This document shows positions 28,261-38,245 of a stretch of 64,000 nucleotides of DNA, in pieces. Numbering within the stretch: the first letter of the stretch is position 1; every line of letters begins with the position of its first letter. Where the stretch lies: assembly GCA_021324915.1 (NCBI GenBank), contig JAJPIC010000004.1, positions 116,894 through 180,893 on the forward strand, given 5' to 3'. The translations under genes were made by a program, and so were the position numbers. The notes under the pieces were generated by a model. The model was not told where the DNA came from and did no database searches. It worked only from the letters and a program-made list of their open reading frames with translations. The DNA comes from Beijerinckiaceae bacterium (lineage in GTDB: Bacteria; Pseudomonadota; Alphaproteobacteria; Rhizobiales; Beijerinckiaceae).

Positions 28261-31043
28261 GCCCGCTTGGCCTTCCTGGCAGATTTCGTTGCAGCTTTTG
28301 CGGCCGGCGCAGCCTTGCCGGCGCGTGCTGCGGATTTGGCTTTGCCTTTCGCAGGACCCCGCTTGCCTTTGGGTGCTGCGCCTTTCTTGTCGTCGATGAG
28401 CCTGATCGCTTCCTCGAGCGTGAGCGTTTCGGGCGTAAACCCGTCCTTCAAAGTCGCATTGACCTTTCCGAGGCTCACATAGGGTCCGTAGCGGCCGTTG
28501 CGCACCAGGATTTCTCCGCCGTCCGGATGTTCGCCAAGAACGCGCTCGGCGCCGCTCTCGCGCTTGGCGGTGAGCAGGCCGAGCGCCTCTTCGAGCGTGA
28601 CGTTGGCGGGATCGGCATCGCGCGGCAAGGTCGCGTTGATCTTGCCCCAATTGACATAGGGCCCGTAGCGGCCGGATTTGATGGTCACCATGCCGCCTTC
28701 CGGATGTTCGCCGAGCTCGCGGCTCGCGCTTTCCTTGCCGAAACGGCGGGGGCTGGTTTCCTTGGCGACGATGAGATCGACGGCGCGATTGCCGCCGATC
28801 TCGAGAATATTCTCGTCCTTGCCGATATTGGCGTAAGTCTTGCCGTGCTGCACGTAGGGCCCGAACCGGCCGATCGCAGCGACGATCGGCTGTTTCGTCT
28901 CCGGATGAACGGCGACTTGTCTCGGCAGGCTCAAAAGCCCGAGCGCCTGCTCGAACGTGAGCTCGTCAGCCGAGAGCGGCTTTGGAATTGAAGAGCGTTT
29001 CGGCTTCTCGCCTTCGCCCAATTGCACGTAGGCGCCGAAGCGTCCGTGGCGCAGCGTGATCTCTTCGCCCGTATCGGGATCGATGCCCAGCACCTTGGCG
29101 CCGTTGCCCTCGCCGTTTCCCTCACCATTGGCGAGCGTGCGCGTATACGTGCATTCGGGATAATTGGAGCAGCCGATGAAGGCGCCATATTTGCCGAGCT
29201 TCAGCGACAATTGTCCTGTGCCGCAGGAAGGGCAGGTGCGCGGATTCGAGCCATCTTCCTTCGGCGGGAAAATATGTGGCGCAAGGAGCTCGTTGAGGCT
29301 GTCGAGCACTTGAGCGGTGCGCAGATCCTTGGTCGCGGCGAGCGCGCTCGAAAAATCCGCCCAGAAATGACGTAGCACTTCCTTCCAGTCGATCTCATGA
29401 TTGGAGACATTGTCGAGCTGTTCTTCGAGCCCCGCGGTGAAATCATAGCCGACGTAGCGGGTGAAGAAGCTTTCGAGGAAGGCAGTGACGACGCGACCCT
29501 TATCTTCCGGAAAGAGCCTCTTGTTTTCGAGCCGCACATATTTGCGGTCTTTGAGCACGGCGAGCGTCGAAGCGTAGGTGGAAGGGCGGCCGATGCCGAG
29601 CTCTTCCATCCTTTTGACGAGCGTCGCCTCGGTGAAGCGCGGCGGCGGCTCGGTGAAATGCTGGGTCGCGTCGATCTTTTCCTTGGTCAGGGGATCGCCG
29701 GCGGCCATGGGCGGCAGGCGGAGAGAATCTTCATCCTCTTCGTCGTCCTTGCCTTCTTGGTAGAGTTTCAAAAATCCATCGAAGCGGATCACTTGTCCCG
29801 TCGCGCGCAGATCGATTTTGCGCCCGCCGGCTTCGGCGACAATATCGGCGGTGGTGCGCTCGAGGTCGGCAGATTCCATCTGGCTTGCGACGGCGCGCGT
29901 CCAGATGAGCTCATAGAGCCGGGCCTCGTCTCTTTCGAGATGGCGCCGCACGTTGGCCGGCAGAAGGCTCATGTCGGTTGGCCTGATCGCCTCATGCGCT
30001 TCCTGCGCGTTCTTGGCTTTCGCCGTATATCTGCGCGGCGCGTCCGGCACGTAGCGCGGACCATATTCTTTTTCGATGACACGGCGCGCCGCGGCGATCG
30101 CCTCGGGTGCCACGTCTACGCCGTCGGTTCGCATATAGGTGATGAGGCCGACCGTTTCGCCGCCCAGATCGGCGCCTTCATAAAGCCGCTGGGCGATGAC
30201 CATGGTGCGCGCCGGCGCAAAGCCTAGTTTTCGCGAGGCCTCTTGCTCAAGGGTCGAGGTCGTGAAGGGTGCCGCCGGATGACGCTTGGCTGGCCGCGCC
30301 TCGACCCTCGCAACTGTGAAACGAGCGTTCTCCAGGGCCCGTTTGAAGGCTTCCGCCTCGCTGCCCGAGCCGATGTCGAGGCGAGCAATCCTCTTGCCGT
30401 CGGCGCCGACCAGACGGGCGAGGAACGGCGCGCCGGCCTTGGTTTTCAGATGCGCGACAAGCGACCAATATTCCTGCGGAACGAAGCTTTCGATCTCGAG
30501 CTCGCGGTCGCAGACGAGGCGTAGCGCGACCGATTGCACGCGCCCGGCCGAACGCGCGCCCGGCAATTTGCGCCAGAGCACCGGCGAAAGATTGAAGCCG
30601 ACGAGATAATCGAGCGCGCGGCGGGCGAGATAGGAATCGACAAGCGCTTCATCGATCTGGCGCGGATTTTTCATCGCATCGAGGATCGCCGCCTTGGTGA
30701 TGGCGTTGAACACGACACGCTCGACCGACTTGCCTTTGAGAACCCGCTTGGTCTTCAGGACCTCGAGAACATGCCAGGAGATCGCCTCGCCTTCACGGTC
30801 GGGGTCGGTCGCAAGGATGATCTTCTCGGCGTTTTTGGCGGCGTTGGCGATGTCGCTGAGCCGTTTCGCCGCTTTCGAATCGACCTCCCAAAGCATTTTG
30901 AAATCGTCCTCGGGATCGACCGAGCCGTCTTTTGCGGGCAAATCGCGGACATGGCCGAACGAGGCCATGACCTCGTAATTGCGGCCGAGATATTTGTTGA
31001 TCGTCTTGGCCTTGGAAGGCGATTCGACGATGACCAGATTCAT
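28257..31043 (-). CDS. topA: DNA topoisomerase I
   Basis: MNLVIVESPSKAKTINKYLGRNYEVMASFGHVRDLP...ISYMRTDG-type active site (LITYMRTDG), C-terminal zinc-ribbon/GRYGPYV repeats. Confidence 0.97.
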   Translation of the reverse strand: MNLVIVESPSKAKTINKYLGRNYEVMASFGHVRDLPAKDGSVDPEDDFKMLWEVDSKAAKRLSDIANAAKNAEKIILATDPDREGEAISWHVLEVLKTKRVLKGKSVERVVFNAITKAAILDAMKNPRQIDEALVDSYLARRALDYLVGFNLSPVLWRKLPGARSAGRVQSVALRLVCDRELEIESFVPQEYWSLVAHLKTKAGAPFLARLVGADGKRIARLDIGSGSEAEAFKRALENARFTVARVEARPAKRHPAAPFTTSTLEQEASRKLGFAPARTMVIAQRLYEGADLGGETVGLITYMRTDGVDVAPEAIAAARRVIEKEYGPRYVPDAPRRYTAKAKNAQEAHEAIRPTDMSLLPANVRRHLERDEARLYELIWTRAVASQMESADLERTTADIVAEAGGRKIDLRATGQVIRFDGFLKLYQEGKDDEEDEDSLRLPPMAAGDPLTKEKIDATQHFTEPPPRFTEATLVKRMEELGIGRPSTYASTLAVLKDRKYVRLENKRLFPEDKGRVVTAFLESFFTRYVGYDFTAGLEEQLDNVSNHEIDWKEVLRHFWADFSSALAATKDLRTAQVLDSLNELLAPHIFPPKEDGSNPRTCPSCGTGQLSLKLGKYGAFIGCSNYPECTYTRTLANGEGNGEGNGAKVLGIDPDTGEEITLRHGRFGAYVQLGEGEKPKRSSIPKPLSADELTFEQALGLLSLPRQVAVHPETKQPIVAAIGRFGPYVQHGKTYANIGKDENILEIGGNRAVDLIVAKETSPRRFGKESASRELGEHPEGGMVTIKSGRYGPYVNWGKINATLPRDADPANVTLEEALGLLTAKRESGAERVLGEHPDGGEILVRNGRYGPYVSLGKVNATLKDGFTPETLTLEEAIRLIDDKKGAAPKGKRGPAKGKAKSAARAGKAAPAAKAATKSARKAKRA

Positions 31044-31265
31044 AAGAACAGGAACTCCGATTCTAAGCGGCTGAAAAATCTCACGTTTTTTGGAATTCGG
31101 CGGGGGCCGTCACAGCTGCGGCGCGAGCCTCGGCGGGCACTCGTTGCCGCGGAACATGGGGTAGGGGGGCCCAAGTGTCAAATGGCAAGGGCTAACTTTG
31201 TCCTCGAATAGACCCGCAAGCCACCCTTGCCGAGCGGGCGACTTCGCCCCTATAGAAGTCTTTTA

Positions 31266-32216
31266 ATGTCCGAATTGCGGCCCATTCAGAAATTCCGGCA
31301 CCGGCATCTGCTCGGGATAGAAGGGCTTTCGGCGGCGGACATCTTAACCTTACTCGATAGAGCCGAAGAGGCGATCGAAGTCTCGCGCCAGATCGAGAAG
31401 AAACGCGCCACTTTGCGCGGCCGCACGCTCATCAATCTCTTCTTCGAAGCCTCGACCCGCACGCAAAGCTCGTTCGAGCTCGCCGGCAAGAGGCTCGGCG
31501 CCGATGTGATGAACATGTCGGTTTCGACCTCCAGCGTCAAAAAAGGCGAGACGCTGATCGACACGGCGATGACGCTCAACGCCATGCGGCCCGACATTAT
31601 CGTCGTGCGCCACGCGCAGGCGGGCGCCGTTCACCTTCTTGCCAAGAAAGTTGATTGCGCTGTGGTTAATGCGGGAGACGGCGCCCACGAACATCCGACC
31701 CAGGCCCTTCTCGACGCTCTGACGATCCGGCGCAACAAGGGCCGGATCGAGGGCCTGACGGTCGCGATCTGCGGCGACATTCTCCACTCGCGCGTCGCGC
31801 GCTCGAATATTCTGCTTCTTTCGACGCTCGGCGCGCGGGTGCGCGTCGTCGGGCCTTCCACGCTGATGCCGGTCGGGATCGAGCGCATGGGCGCCGAATG
31901 TTTTCTCGACATGAAGAGCGGGCTCGAGGATGCCGACATCGTCATGATGCTGCGCTTGCAGAGGGAGCGCATGAGCGGTGCCTTCGTGCCGTCCTCACGC
32001 GAATATTTCCGCACCTTCGGTCTCGATGCGGAAAAGCTTCGCTATGCCAAAAAGGACGCGCTCGTTATGCATCCGGGGCCGATGAACCGCGGAGTCGAGA
32101 TCGATTCGAGCATTGCCGACGGACCGCAAAGCCTCATCCGCGAACAGGTCGAAATGGGGGTCGCCGTGCGCATGGCGGTGCTTGCGGCGCTTGCCGAACA
32201 TCTGCCGAATGATTGA
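31266..32216 (+). CDS. pyrB: Aspartate carbamoyltransferase catalytic subunit
   Basis: [49 protein letters not shown]. Confidence 0.96.
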   Translation: MSELRPIQKFRHRHLLGIEGLSAADILTLLDRAEEAIEVSRQIEKKRATLRGRTLINLFFEASTRTQSSFELAGKRLGADVMNMSVSTSSVKKGETLIDTAMTLNAMRPDIIVVRHAQAGAVHLLAKKVDCAVVNAGDGAHEHPTQALLDALTIRRNKGRIEGLTVAICGDILHSRVARSNILLLSTLGARVRVVGPSTLMPVGIERMGAECFLDMKSGLEDADIVMMLRLQRERMSGAFVPSSREYFRTFGLDAEKLRYAKKDALVMHPGPMNRGVEIDSSIADGPQSLIREQVEMGVAVRMAVLAALAEHLPND

Positions 32217-32222
32217 GATGCG

Positions 32223-33533
32223 ATGAAAACCTTGCCCTCCATCGCGCATCAGCCGCTCGCGCTCGTGAACGGGCGCTTGCTCGATCCGGGTGCCGGCCGG
32301 CAGGCCCGTGGCGGAGTGCTCATTATCGACGGCGTCATTCGCGATTTGGGGCCTGCCGTCGTTGCGGACGCGCTGCCTGCGCACGCGCAAGTGATCGATT
32401 GCGGCGGCGACGTGATTGCGCCTGGGCTGATCGACATGTGCGCCTTCGTCGGCGAGCCGGGTGCCGAACATCGCGAGACGATCGCTACCGCAACGGCCGC
32501 GGCGGCGGCCGGGGGGGTCACGACCATTCTCGCGCGACCCGATACGAATCCGCCGGTCGATGAGCCCGCCGTCGTCGATTTTCTTCTGCGCCGTGCGCGC
32601 GATACGGGGCTTGTGCGCGTTCTGCCGGTCGCCGCGCTGACGCGCGGCTTGCAAGGCGCGGAGATGGCCGAGATCGGCCTGTTGAAGGAAGCCGGCGCCG
32701 TCGCCTTCAGCGATGCGGCGCAGTCATTGCGCAATGCCCAAGTCATGCGCCGCATATTGGCCTATGCGAAGGATTTCGATGCACTCGTCATGCATCACAC
32801 GCAGGATCCGGATTTTTCGGAAGGCGTGATGAACGAAGGGGAATATGCAACGCGCCTCGGGCTCACGGGCATTCCGCGCGAGGCCGAAGCGATCATGCTC
32901 GACCGCGACATAAGGCTCGTGGCGCTGACCGGCGCGCGCTATCACGCCGCACTCGTCTCGACTTCGCTCTCGCTCGACGCGGTCCGCGCCGCCAAGACAG
33001 CCGGCCTGCCGATCACCTGCGCGACGTCGATCAATCATCTCACGCTGAACGAGAACGACATCGGCGATTACCGGACGTTCCTGAAGCTCTCGCCGCCGCT
33101 GCGCAGCGAAGGCGAGCGCCAGGCGCTCGTCCAAGCGCTCGCCGAAGGCGTGATCGACGTCATCGTCTCGGATCATAATCCGCAGGACGTCGAGACGAAG
33201 CGCCTTCCTTTCACCGAGGCCGAATATGGCGCGATCGGGCTCGAGACGATGCTCTCCGCCGGCCTGCGCCTGGTCCATGCCGGCGAAATTTCACTCGCGC
33301 GTCTCGTCGCTGCCATGTCCTTGCGTCCGGCCGAGATTCTCGGCCTGCCGCAAGGCCGGCTCGCCATTGGAGCGCCCGCCGATCTCATCCGTTTCGATCC
33401 CGACGAGCCCTATGTGCTCGATCCGCTGAAGCTTCATTCGCGCTGCAAGAACACGCCCTTCGACGAAGCGAAAATGCAGGGCAGGGTGAAGCTCACCATG
33501 GTGGCGGGCGAAGTGGTCTGGGAGGCCGCATGA
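32223..33533 (+). CDS. pyrC: Dihydroorotase (PyrC-like)
   Basis: VIAPGLIDMCAFVGEPGAEHRETIATATAAAAAGGVTTI...VIVSDHNPQDVETKRLPF; follows pyrB by 6 bp. Confidence 0.9.
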   Translation: MKTLPSIAHQPLALVNGRLLDPGAGRQARGGVLIIDGVIRDLGPAVVADALPAHAQVIDCGGDVIAPGLIDMCAFVGEPGAEHRETIATATAAAAAGGVTTILARPDTNPPVDEPAVVDFLLRRARDTGLVRVLPVAALTRGLQGAEMAEIGLLKEAGAVAFSDAAQSLRNAQVMRRILAYAKDFDALVMHHTQDPDFSEGVMNEGEYATRLGLTGIPREAEAIMLDRDIRLVALTGARYHAALVSTSLSLDAVRAAKTAGLPITCATSINHLTLNENDIGDYRTFLKLSPPLRSEGERQALVQALAEGVIDVIVSDHNPQDVETKRLPFTEAEYGAIGLETMLSAGLRLVHAGEISLARLVAAMSLRPAEILGLPQGRLAIGAPADLIRFDPDEPYVLDPLKLHSRCKNTPFDEAKMQGRVKLTMVAGEVVWEAA

Positions 33534-33548
33534 GGCCCTGTCGCGCGT

Positions 33549-33989
33549 TTACATCTCCCCATAGCCGCGCGCCATGGCCGCGGCGAATGCGGGCAGAAGC
33601 GCGAAGAGCGCCAATTCGATCCAGAGGAATCTTTGCGCACGCCCCACTTGCGCATCGCTCGGCACGGTCTTCGCGCGGCGCCAATTGATATAGTCGATCG
33701 TCGGCGGAACGGAGAGAAGGCCGACAACGACGAATGTGCCGATCTTCGCCCAGAAAAACGCATTATGGGAATAATAGGCCCAGCCTTTTGCGGCGAAGAC
33801 CGCGCGCGAAAAGCCGACGGCGATAATGAGCCCGGCGAGCACCCCATACCAGATATCGATGAGCCCAAGGCGCTTGACCGCCTGCCAGTCCATGCCGCGG
33901 CGCACGAGAATGAATTCGGCAAAGAGAATGCCGAAGATCGAAAAGACCAGCAGATGATGGGCGATGGCGAGCCAGAGATCGAGCATCAA
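33549..33989 (-). CDS. DUF2214 family membrane protein
   Basis: MMLDLWLAIAHHLLVFSIFGILFAEFILVRRGMDWQAVKRLGLIDIWYGVLAGLIIAVGFSRA. Confidence 0.85.
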   Translation of the reverse strand: MMLDLWLAIAHHLLVFSIFGILFAEFILVRRGMDWQAVKRLGLIDIWYGVLAGLIIAVGFSRAVFAAKGWAYYSHNAFFWAKIGTFVVVGLLSVPPTIDYINWRRAKTVPSDAQVGRAQRFLWIELALFALLPAFAAAMARGYGEM

Positions 33990-34164
33990 AGCCTCCGATT
34001 ATTTCGAGCGTGATCCGAAACCATGCGAAGCGGTTTCCTGGATCCCGGCTCGTCGCTTCGCTCCGGCCGGGAAAGTGGCCTTAGCCCGATTTACTAGCGG
34101 ACGTGAAAAGCGTCGATCCGCCATTTCTGCGAAAGAGAGATCTCGAATTCGGATTGCGGCTGTT

Positions 34165-34377
34165 TCAAGCGAAACGCGAATCGTGCACGCTTGGTGCCGG
34201 ATGGGCCGGCCCGGCCGGCGGCGCCGATCGTATCAAAAGCCCGAGCGTGAAGGCCGCGGACATCAAGATCACGATCAGGGCCACCGAGACCTGAAATTGG
34301 CGGCGGGCGGCTCGCGCATCATAGGACCGAACGAAGCCCAAATCCGGCGCACGATCGAAATGGTCGGCGATCGACAT
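34165..34377 (-). CDS. Small single-TM hypothetical protein, divergent to tetR-like gene
   Basis: 70 aa MSIADHFDRAPDLGFVRSYDARAARRQFQVSVALIVILMSAAFTLGLLI. Confidence 0.6.
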   Translation of the reverse strand: MSIADHFDRAPDLGFVRSYDARAARRQFQVSVALIVILMSAAFTLGLLIRSAPPAGPAHPAPSVHDSRFA

Positions 34378-34436
34378 GGTTCTCTCTCCTGAATTGGACC
34401 GAACTCTCTCGACAGCGCGGCAATTCCGCGCTAGAA

Positions 34437-34476
34437 GTTGACACTGTCAATATAACCCAATATGGGCAGTGTCAAC
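34437..34476 (+). promoter_or_regulatory. Inverted-repeat operator bracketing a sigma70-like promoter upstream of the TetR gene
   Basis: GTTGACACTG (34437-34446) / CAGTGTCAAC (34467-34476); TTGACA-N17-TATGGG inside. Confidence 0.7.
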
Positions 34477-34492
34477 ATCTTTTGGAGCTGGC

Positions 34493-35176
34493 ATGTCGGA
34501 AATTCGACGCGGCGATACACGGCCCTATCATCACGGCGACCTGCGCCGCGCCCTCATCGATGCCGCATTGGACCTGGTAACCGAAGAGCAGGACTGGACT
34601 TTTTCTTTGCGGGAAGTCGCGCGGCGCGCCGGCGTGAGCCACAATGCGCCATACAATCACTTTTCCGAAAAACGCGACCTGCTTGGCGCCGTCGCTGCGG
34701 CTGGCTTCGAGACGTTACGCGAGCGGATGCAGGGCGCGGCACTCCGGGCCGGCGATCCGCGCGCCGCGTTTATTGCTTCCGGCAAGGCCTATGTGAAAAT
34801 GGGAGTGGAAAACCCGGCGCTCTACCGGCTGATGTTCGGCCCGGCACTCGCCGCAGCGAACGGGCCCGCGGGCCGCAATCTCGAGGGCGAGGCCGATCGT
34901 CCGGCCGAAGCACGCGCGGCCGGCGCGCGCGCCAAGGCCGTGCTCGATGAAATCATTTTACGCGGCGCTGAGACGGGCGCCTTTGCTGTTTCTCCCGACA
35001 ATAAGGACAATAAAAAGGAGCGCGCCATCGCCTCGCTTTCGGCATGGTCCGCCGTCCACGGCCTGACCATGCTGATTATCGACGATCTGGCAGCGCAGGA
35101 TCTCGCCATCGACACGCTCGTCACGCGCGTTCTGCACATTATGCTCGAAGGCCTCGTACCGCGGAGGGGCCAATGA
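34493..35176 (+). CDS. TetR/AcrR family transcriptional regulator
   Basis: MSEIRRGDTRPYHHGDLRRALIDAALDLVTEEQDWTFSLREVARRAGVSHNAPYNHFSEKRDLLGAVA. Confidence 0.93.
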   Translation: MSEIRRGDTRPYHHGDLRRALIDAALDLVTEEQDWTFSLREVARRAGVSHNAPYNHFSEKRDLLGAVAAAGFETLRERMQGAALRAGDPRAAFIASGKAYVKMGVENPALYRLMFGPALAAANGPAGRNLEGEADRPAEARAAGARAKAVLDEIILRGAETGAFAVSPDNKDNKKERAIASLSAWSAVHGLTMLIIDDLAAQDLAIDTLVTRVLHIMLEGLVPRRGQ

Positions 35177-35423
35177 GCGGCTTGGCGTGACGCGCGCCGA
35201 GACCGCGGCGGGACTTCGATCGTTCCTCACGGCATGACAAGAAAATGACCTCGCCGGTGCTCGGAAAGCGGCGCGTGCATCGGGTCGAGAAGGATGTTCA
35301 AGGCAGGAAATGGCCTCAAAGCGGTAGACGCGTCGGCCCGGGGCAGCTATCTTTGCGGCCGAAGAAGCCAATAGTTTCAATACCTTTGATCTTGCTATTT
35401 CAGCAGGAATTTCCGGAAGGGCC

Positions 35424-37244
35424 ATGGCCACGTTCCGCACTTTTTTCCACGGGCCGCTCACGGGCTACGAAATTACCTGCCTCAAATCCTTTAAGGACCA
35501 CGGTCATCGTGTCATCGTCCATAGCTATGATCCGCGCAGCATTCCGGATCTGTTCGAGGCGGCCGATGCTCAAGAGATTCTGCCGCGCGAGGAATTGTTC
35601 TGTTACCAAGACGGTCCAGGCAAGGGGAGCGTCGCGGCTTTCGCGAACATCTTCCGCTACGCGCTCTGCGCCACCTTCGGCGATTGGTGGATCGATTGCG
35701 ATGTCCTCTGCCTCTCGCCGGACTGGCCCGAGGATTTTGCGCAGATCATCGCAGGCTGGGAGCGCTCCGATTCCATATGCAATGCGGTGCTTCGCCTGGA
35801 CAAAGGGCTGGCCGCGACATTGGAGAACCGGGCGAAGGTTCTCGGCAAAGAGGTCAAATGGGGCGAAGCCGGACCCGTTCTGCTGACGGAATTGGTCAAG
35901 CAGGAGCGCAAGGAAAGCGAGATCCTTGCTCAATCGGCATTCTACGCGATCCCGATCGATCATTGGCATTGGTTCTATTCGGATGACCGCTGCAATGATG
36001 TCCTCCTAGAAACTCGAGACTCGCTTGCTGCGCATCTCTGGCACGAGTACGGGCGCCAGAACGGGTTCGACAAATCCGTTCTTCCGTCCAAGGATTCCTT
36101 TTTCGGGCACATCGTCGCAAAGCACGACACCGCACGCTTTTTCCGAAGCGAGGCTCAGGCGAAGCCGGAGCGCTCGATGACCCCGACCATCCCGATGGGT
36201 GCTGCGCGGAAGCTTCCTTTGCTGAGCTTCGTCATCGTCAACTACAATTACGGGCGGTTTCTGCGCGCTTGCGTCGAATCCATCATGACGCAAACCTACA
36301 GCAACATCGAATGCGTCGTCGTCGACAATGCCTCGACGGATAATTCGATGAGCGTGCTGGAGGATCTGACGCGCCGATATCCGCCTCTCAAGCTTCTTCG
36401 CAACGAAGAAAATATCGGCCAGACGGCGGCATGCGCGGCCGGGTTTGCGCTGACGCGGGGAAGCTATGTTGCATTCATCGATGCTGACGATTTCCTTCTC
36501 CCGAATTTCGCTGCGACCCATATCCGCACGCATCTGATCTTGCCCTACGGCGTCGGCTTTACATCCGCCGACATGCTGGAAATGGTCGGTGACGCGATTG
36601 TGCTCGGCCATCCATCCTATCTCGGCAAAGAGAAGTGCAAGCCGATAGACCCGGGAAGCCTGCGCCAAGTTCGCGACATCAGCGCCGCTTTGGCGACCGA
36701 TGAGCTGGAATCCGGTGAATTAGATGCAAAGCTCCGCAAGGTGGCCAAGTCGAACATTCATTGGGTCTGGTCGCCGACTTCGGGAACGGTCTATCGACGA
36801 GATGCGGTAAGTCTTTTCGTGAACAACCCACGATTGAGAAATCTCAGGTTCGCCGCCGACTGCTACTTCAATTATCCGATCAATGCCTTGTCGGGCAGCG
36901 TGCTGATCGAGAAGCCGCTCGCAGTGTATCGAATCCATGACAGCAATAATTTCACCGAACGAGCCAGTCTCGGCGGAATGGCCGGATACAAAAAGGAGGT
37001 GGAGGAAGGACGCCGAGCAGCGTTTTTCGCGCTGGAACATATGGTCGTCGAATTCGACTCCTTTTTTGCTCGGTCGCAGGATTTTCTGGATCTATGGGGC
37101 GCTATGCGGACGTTGCGGAGAAAGTCCGGCACTTTCAAATGGGAATTCGGCGAGCGCGCCTTATCTTTCGTCATGAAAGGCTATTTCCAAGGCGCCGTCA
37201 GATATCTTGGCAGACGATATGGATTGCGCTCCGACCGCCGATAG
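35424..37244 (+). CDS. Two-domain glycosyltransferase: DxD capsule-type N-terminus plus GT2 C-terminus
   Basis: N: CLKSFKDHGHRVIVHSYD...FRYALCATFGDWWIDCDVLCL; C: LSFVIVNYNYGRFLRACVESIMTQTYSNIECVVVDNASTDNS...AFIDADDFLLPN. Confidence 0.85.
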   Translation: MATFRTFFHGPLTGYEITCLKSFKDHGHRVIVHSYDPRSIPDLFEAADAQEILPREELFCYQDGPGKGSVAAFANIFRYALCATFGDWWIDCDVLCLSPDWPEDFAQIIAGWERSDSICNAVLRLDKGLAATLENRAKVLGKEVKWGEAGPVLLTELVKQERKESEILAQSAFYAIPIDHWHWFYSDDRCNDVLLETRDSLAAHLWHEYGRQNGFDKSVLPSKDSFFGHIVAKHDTARFFRSEAQAKPERSMTPTIPMGAARKLPLLSFVIVNYNYGRFLRACVESIMTQTYSNIECVVVDNASTDNSMSVLEDLTRRYPPLKLLRNEENIGQTAACAAGFALTRGSYVAFIDADDFLLPNFAATHIRTHLILPYGVGFTSADMLEMVGDAIVLGHPSYLGKEKCKPIDPGSLRQVRDISAALATDELESGELDAKLRKVAKSNIHWVWSPTSGTVYRRDAVSLFVNNPRLRNLRFAADCYFNYPINALSGSVLIEKPLAVYRIHDSNNFTERASLGGMAGYKKEVEEGRRAAFFALEHMVVEFDSFFARSQDFLDLWGAMRTLRRKSGTFKWEFGERALSFVMKGYFQGAVRYLGRRYGLRSDRR

Positions 37245-37307
37245 CGCGATGCCGTGCGGCGGTCATGCAACATGCCCGAAAAATCGCTTTAACGAGCGGA
37301 TTCGTGC

Positions 37308-38234
37308 TTGCCGAATCCGCGCCTGCGGGTTTCTTTAGGCGCGTTCTTATTGGTCGATTACTTCAGTCATTTCGGCATCCCAATGCATTTCGAGCTGCGC
37401 TCCTATTTTCGACTACGCAGAGTGTGCAAGGCGCGCCGAAGCAAGCGACAATTGGGCAGGCGGGCAGCGCGTCGCTTTTTGCCGAGATTTGCGGTGCCCG
37501 CCTTGTTCTTCGCACAATGGGCCCACGCGGCGGACCTGCCGAATTTGAAAGAACCGGGGGCGGAGGCTCCCCCGGCCTTCACATGGACCGGATTCTATAT
37601 CGGCGTAAACGGCGGCTACGGGATCGATCATTACGCCTTCAACCAGAATTATCTCTCGCCGGCGGGATTCGAGCAGTCGTCGAGCGGGATCACGGCTTCC
37701 GGCGTGGTTCTCGGCGGCCAGGCCGGCTATAATTACGAAATCACCGGTCTGCCCCTCATCGACCACGCGGTGGTCGGCATCGAAGTCGATTCGGACTGGA
37801 GCTCGGTCAGGGGCACGACAACCATCGTAACGCCGCTCGCGACTTTGACCTACGGCGGCAAGCTCGAGAATTTCGGCACGCTTCGCGGGCGCATCGGCTA
37901 TAATTTCGACCGCTTGCTCCTTTATCTGACCGGCGGCCTGACCTATGCGACGAGCGAGGCCGATTATACGGTGAACGGCATCTCCGGCTCGTCCACCGTG
38001 ACGCGCACCGGTCTCTTCCCTCGGATCGGCGTCGCAGGCGCCGGAGCCGAATACGCGATCACCGATCATTTCGCGCTTCGCGCAGAATATTTGTACGATT
38101 TCAGCGGCGCGCGTTTCGTCCAATTCTATCCGACGCCGACGAGCCGAATTGGTTTTGGTACGCGCAGCATGTATCACATCGCTCGCATCGGCCTCGATTA
38201 TCGATTCGATTTTTTCGGATCCGGCTCGCAATAA
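37308..38234 (+). CDS. Omp25/Omp31-like outer-membrane beta-barrel protein
   Basis: AADLPNLKEPGAEAPPAFTWTGFYIGVNGGYGIDHYAF... ending ARIGLDYRFDFFGSGSQ; exact start uncertain. Confidence 0.82.
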   Translation: MPNPRLRVSLGAFLLVDYFSHFGIPMHFELRSYFRLRRVCKARRSKRQLGRRAARRFLPRFAVPALFFAQWAHAADLPNLKEPGAEAPPAFTWTGFYIGVNGGYGIDHYAFNQNYLSPAGFEQSSSGITASGVVLGGQAGYNYEITGLPLIDHAVVGIEVDSDWSSVRGTTTIVTPLATLTYGGKLENFGTLRGRIGYNFDRLLLYLTGGLTYATSEADYTVNGISGSSTVTRTGLFPRIGVAGAGAEYAITDHFALRAEYLYDFSGARFVQFYPTPTSRIGFGTRSMYHIARIGLDYRFDFFGSGSQ

Positions 38235-38245
38235 GCTTGCGCCCA

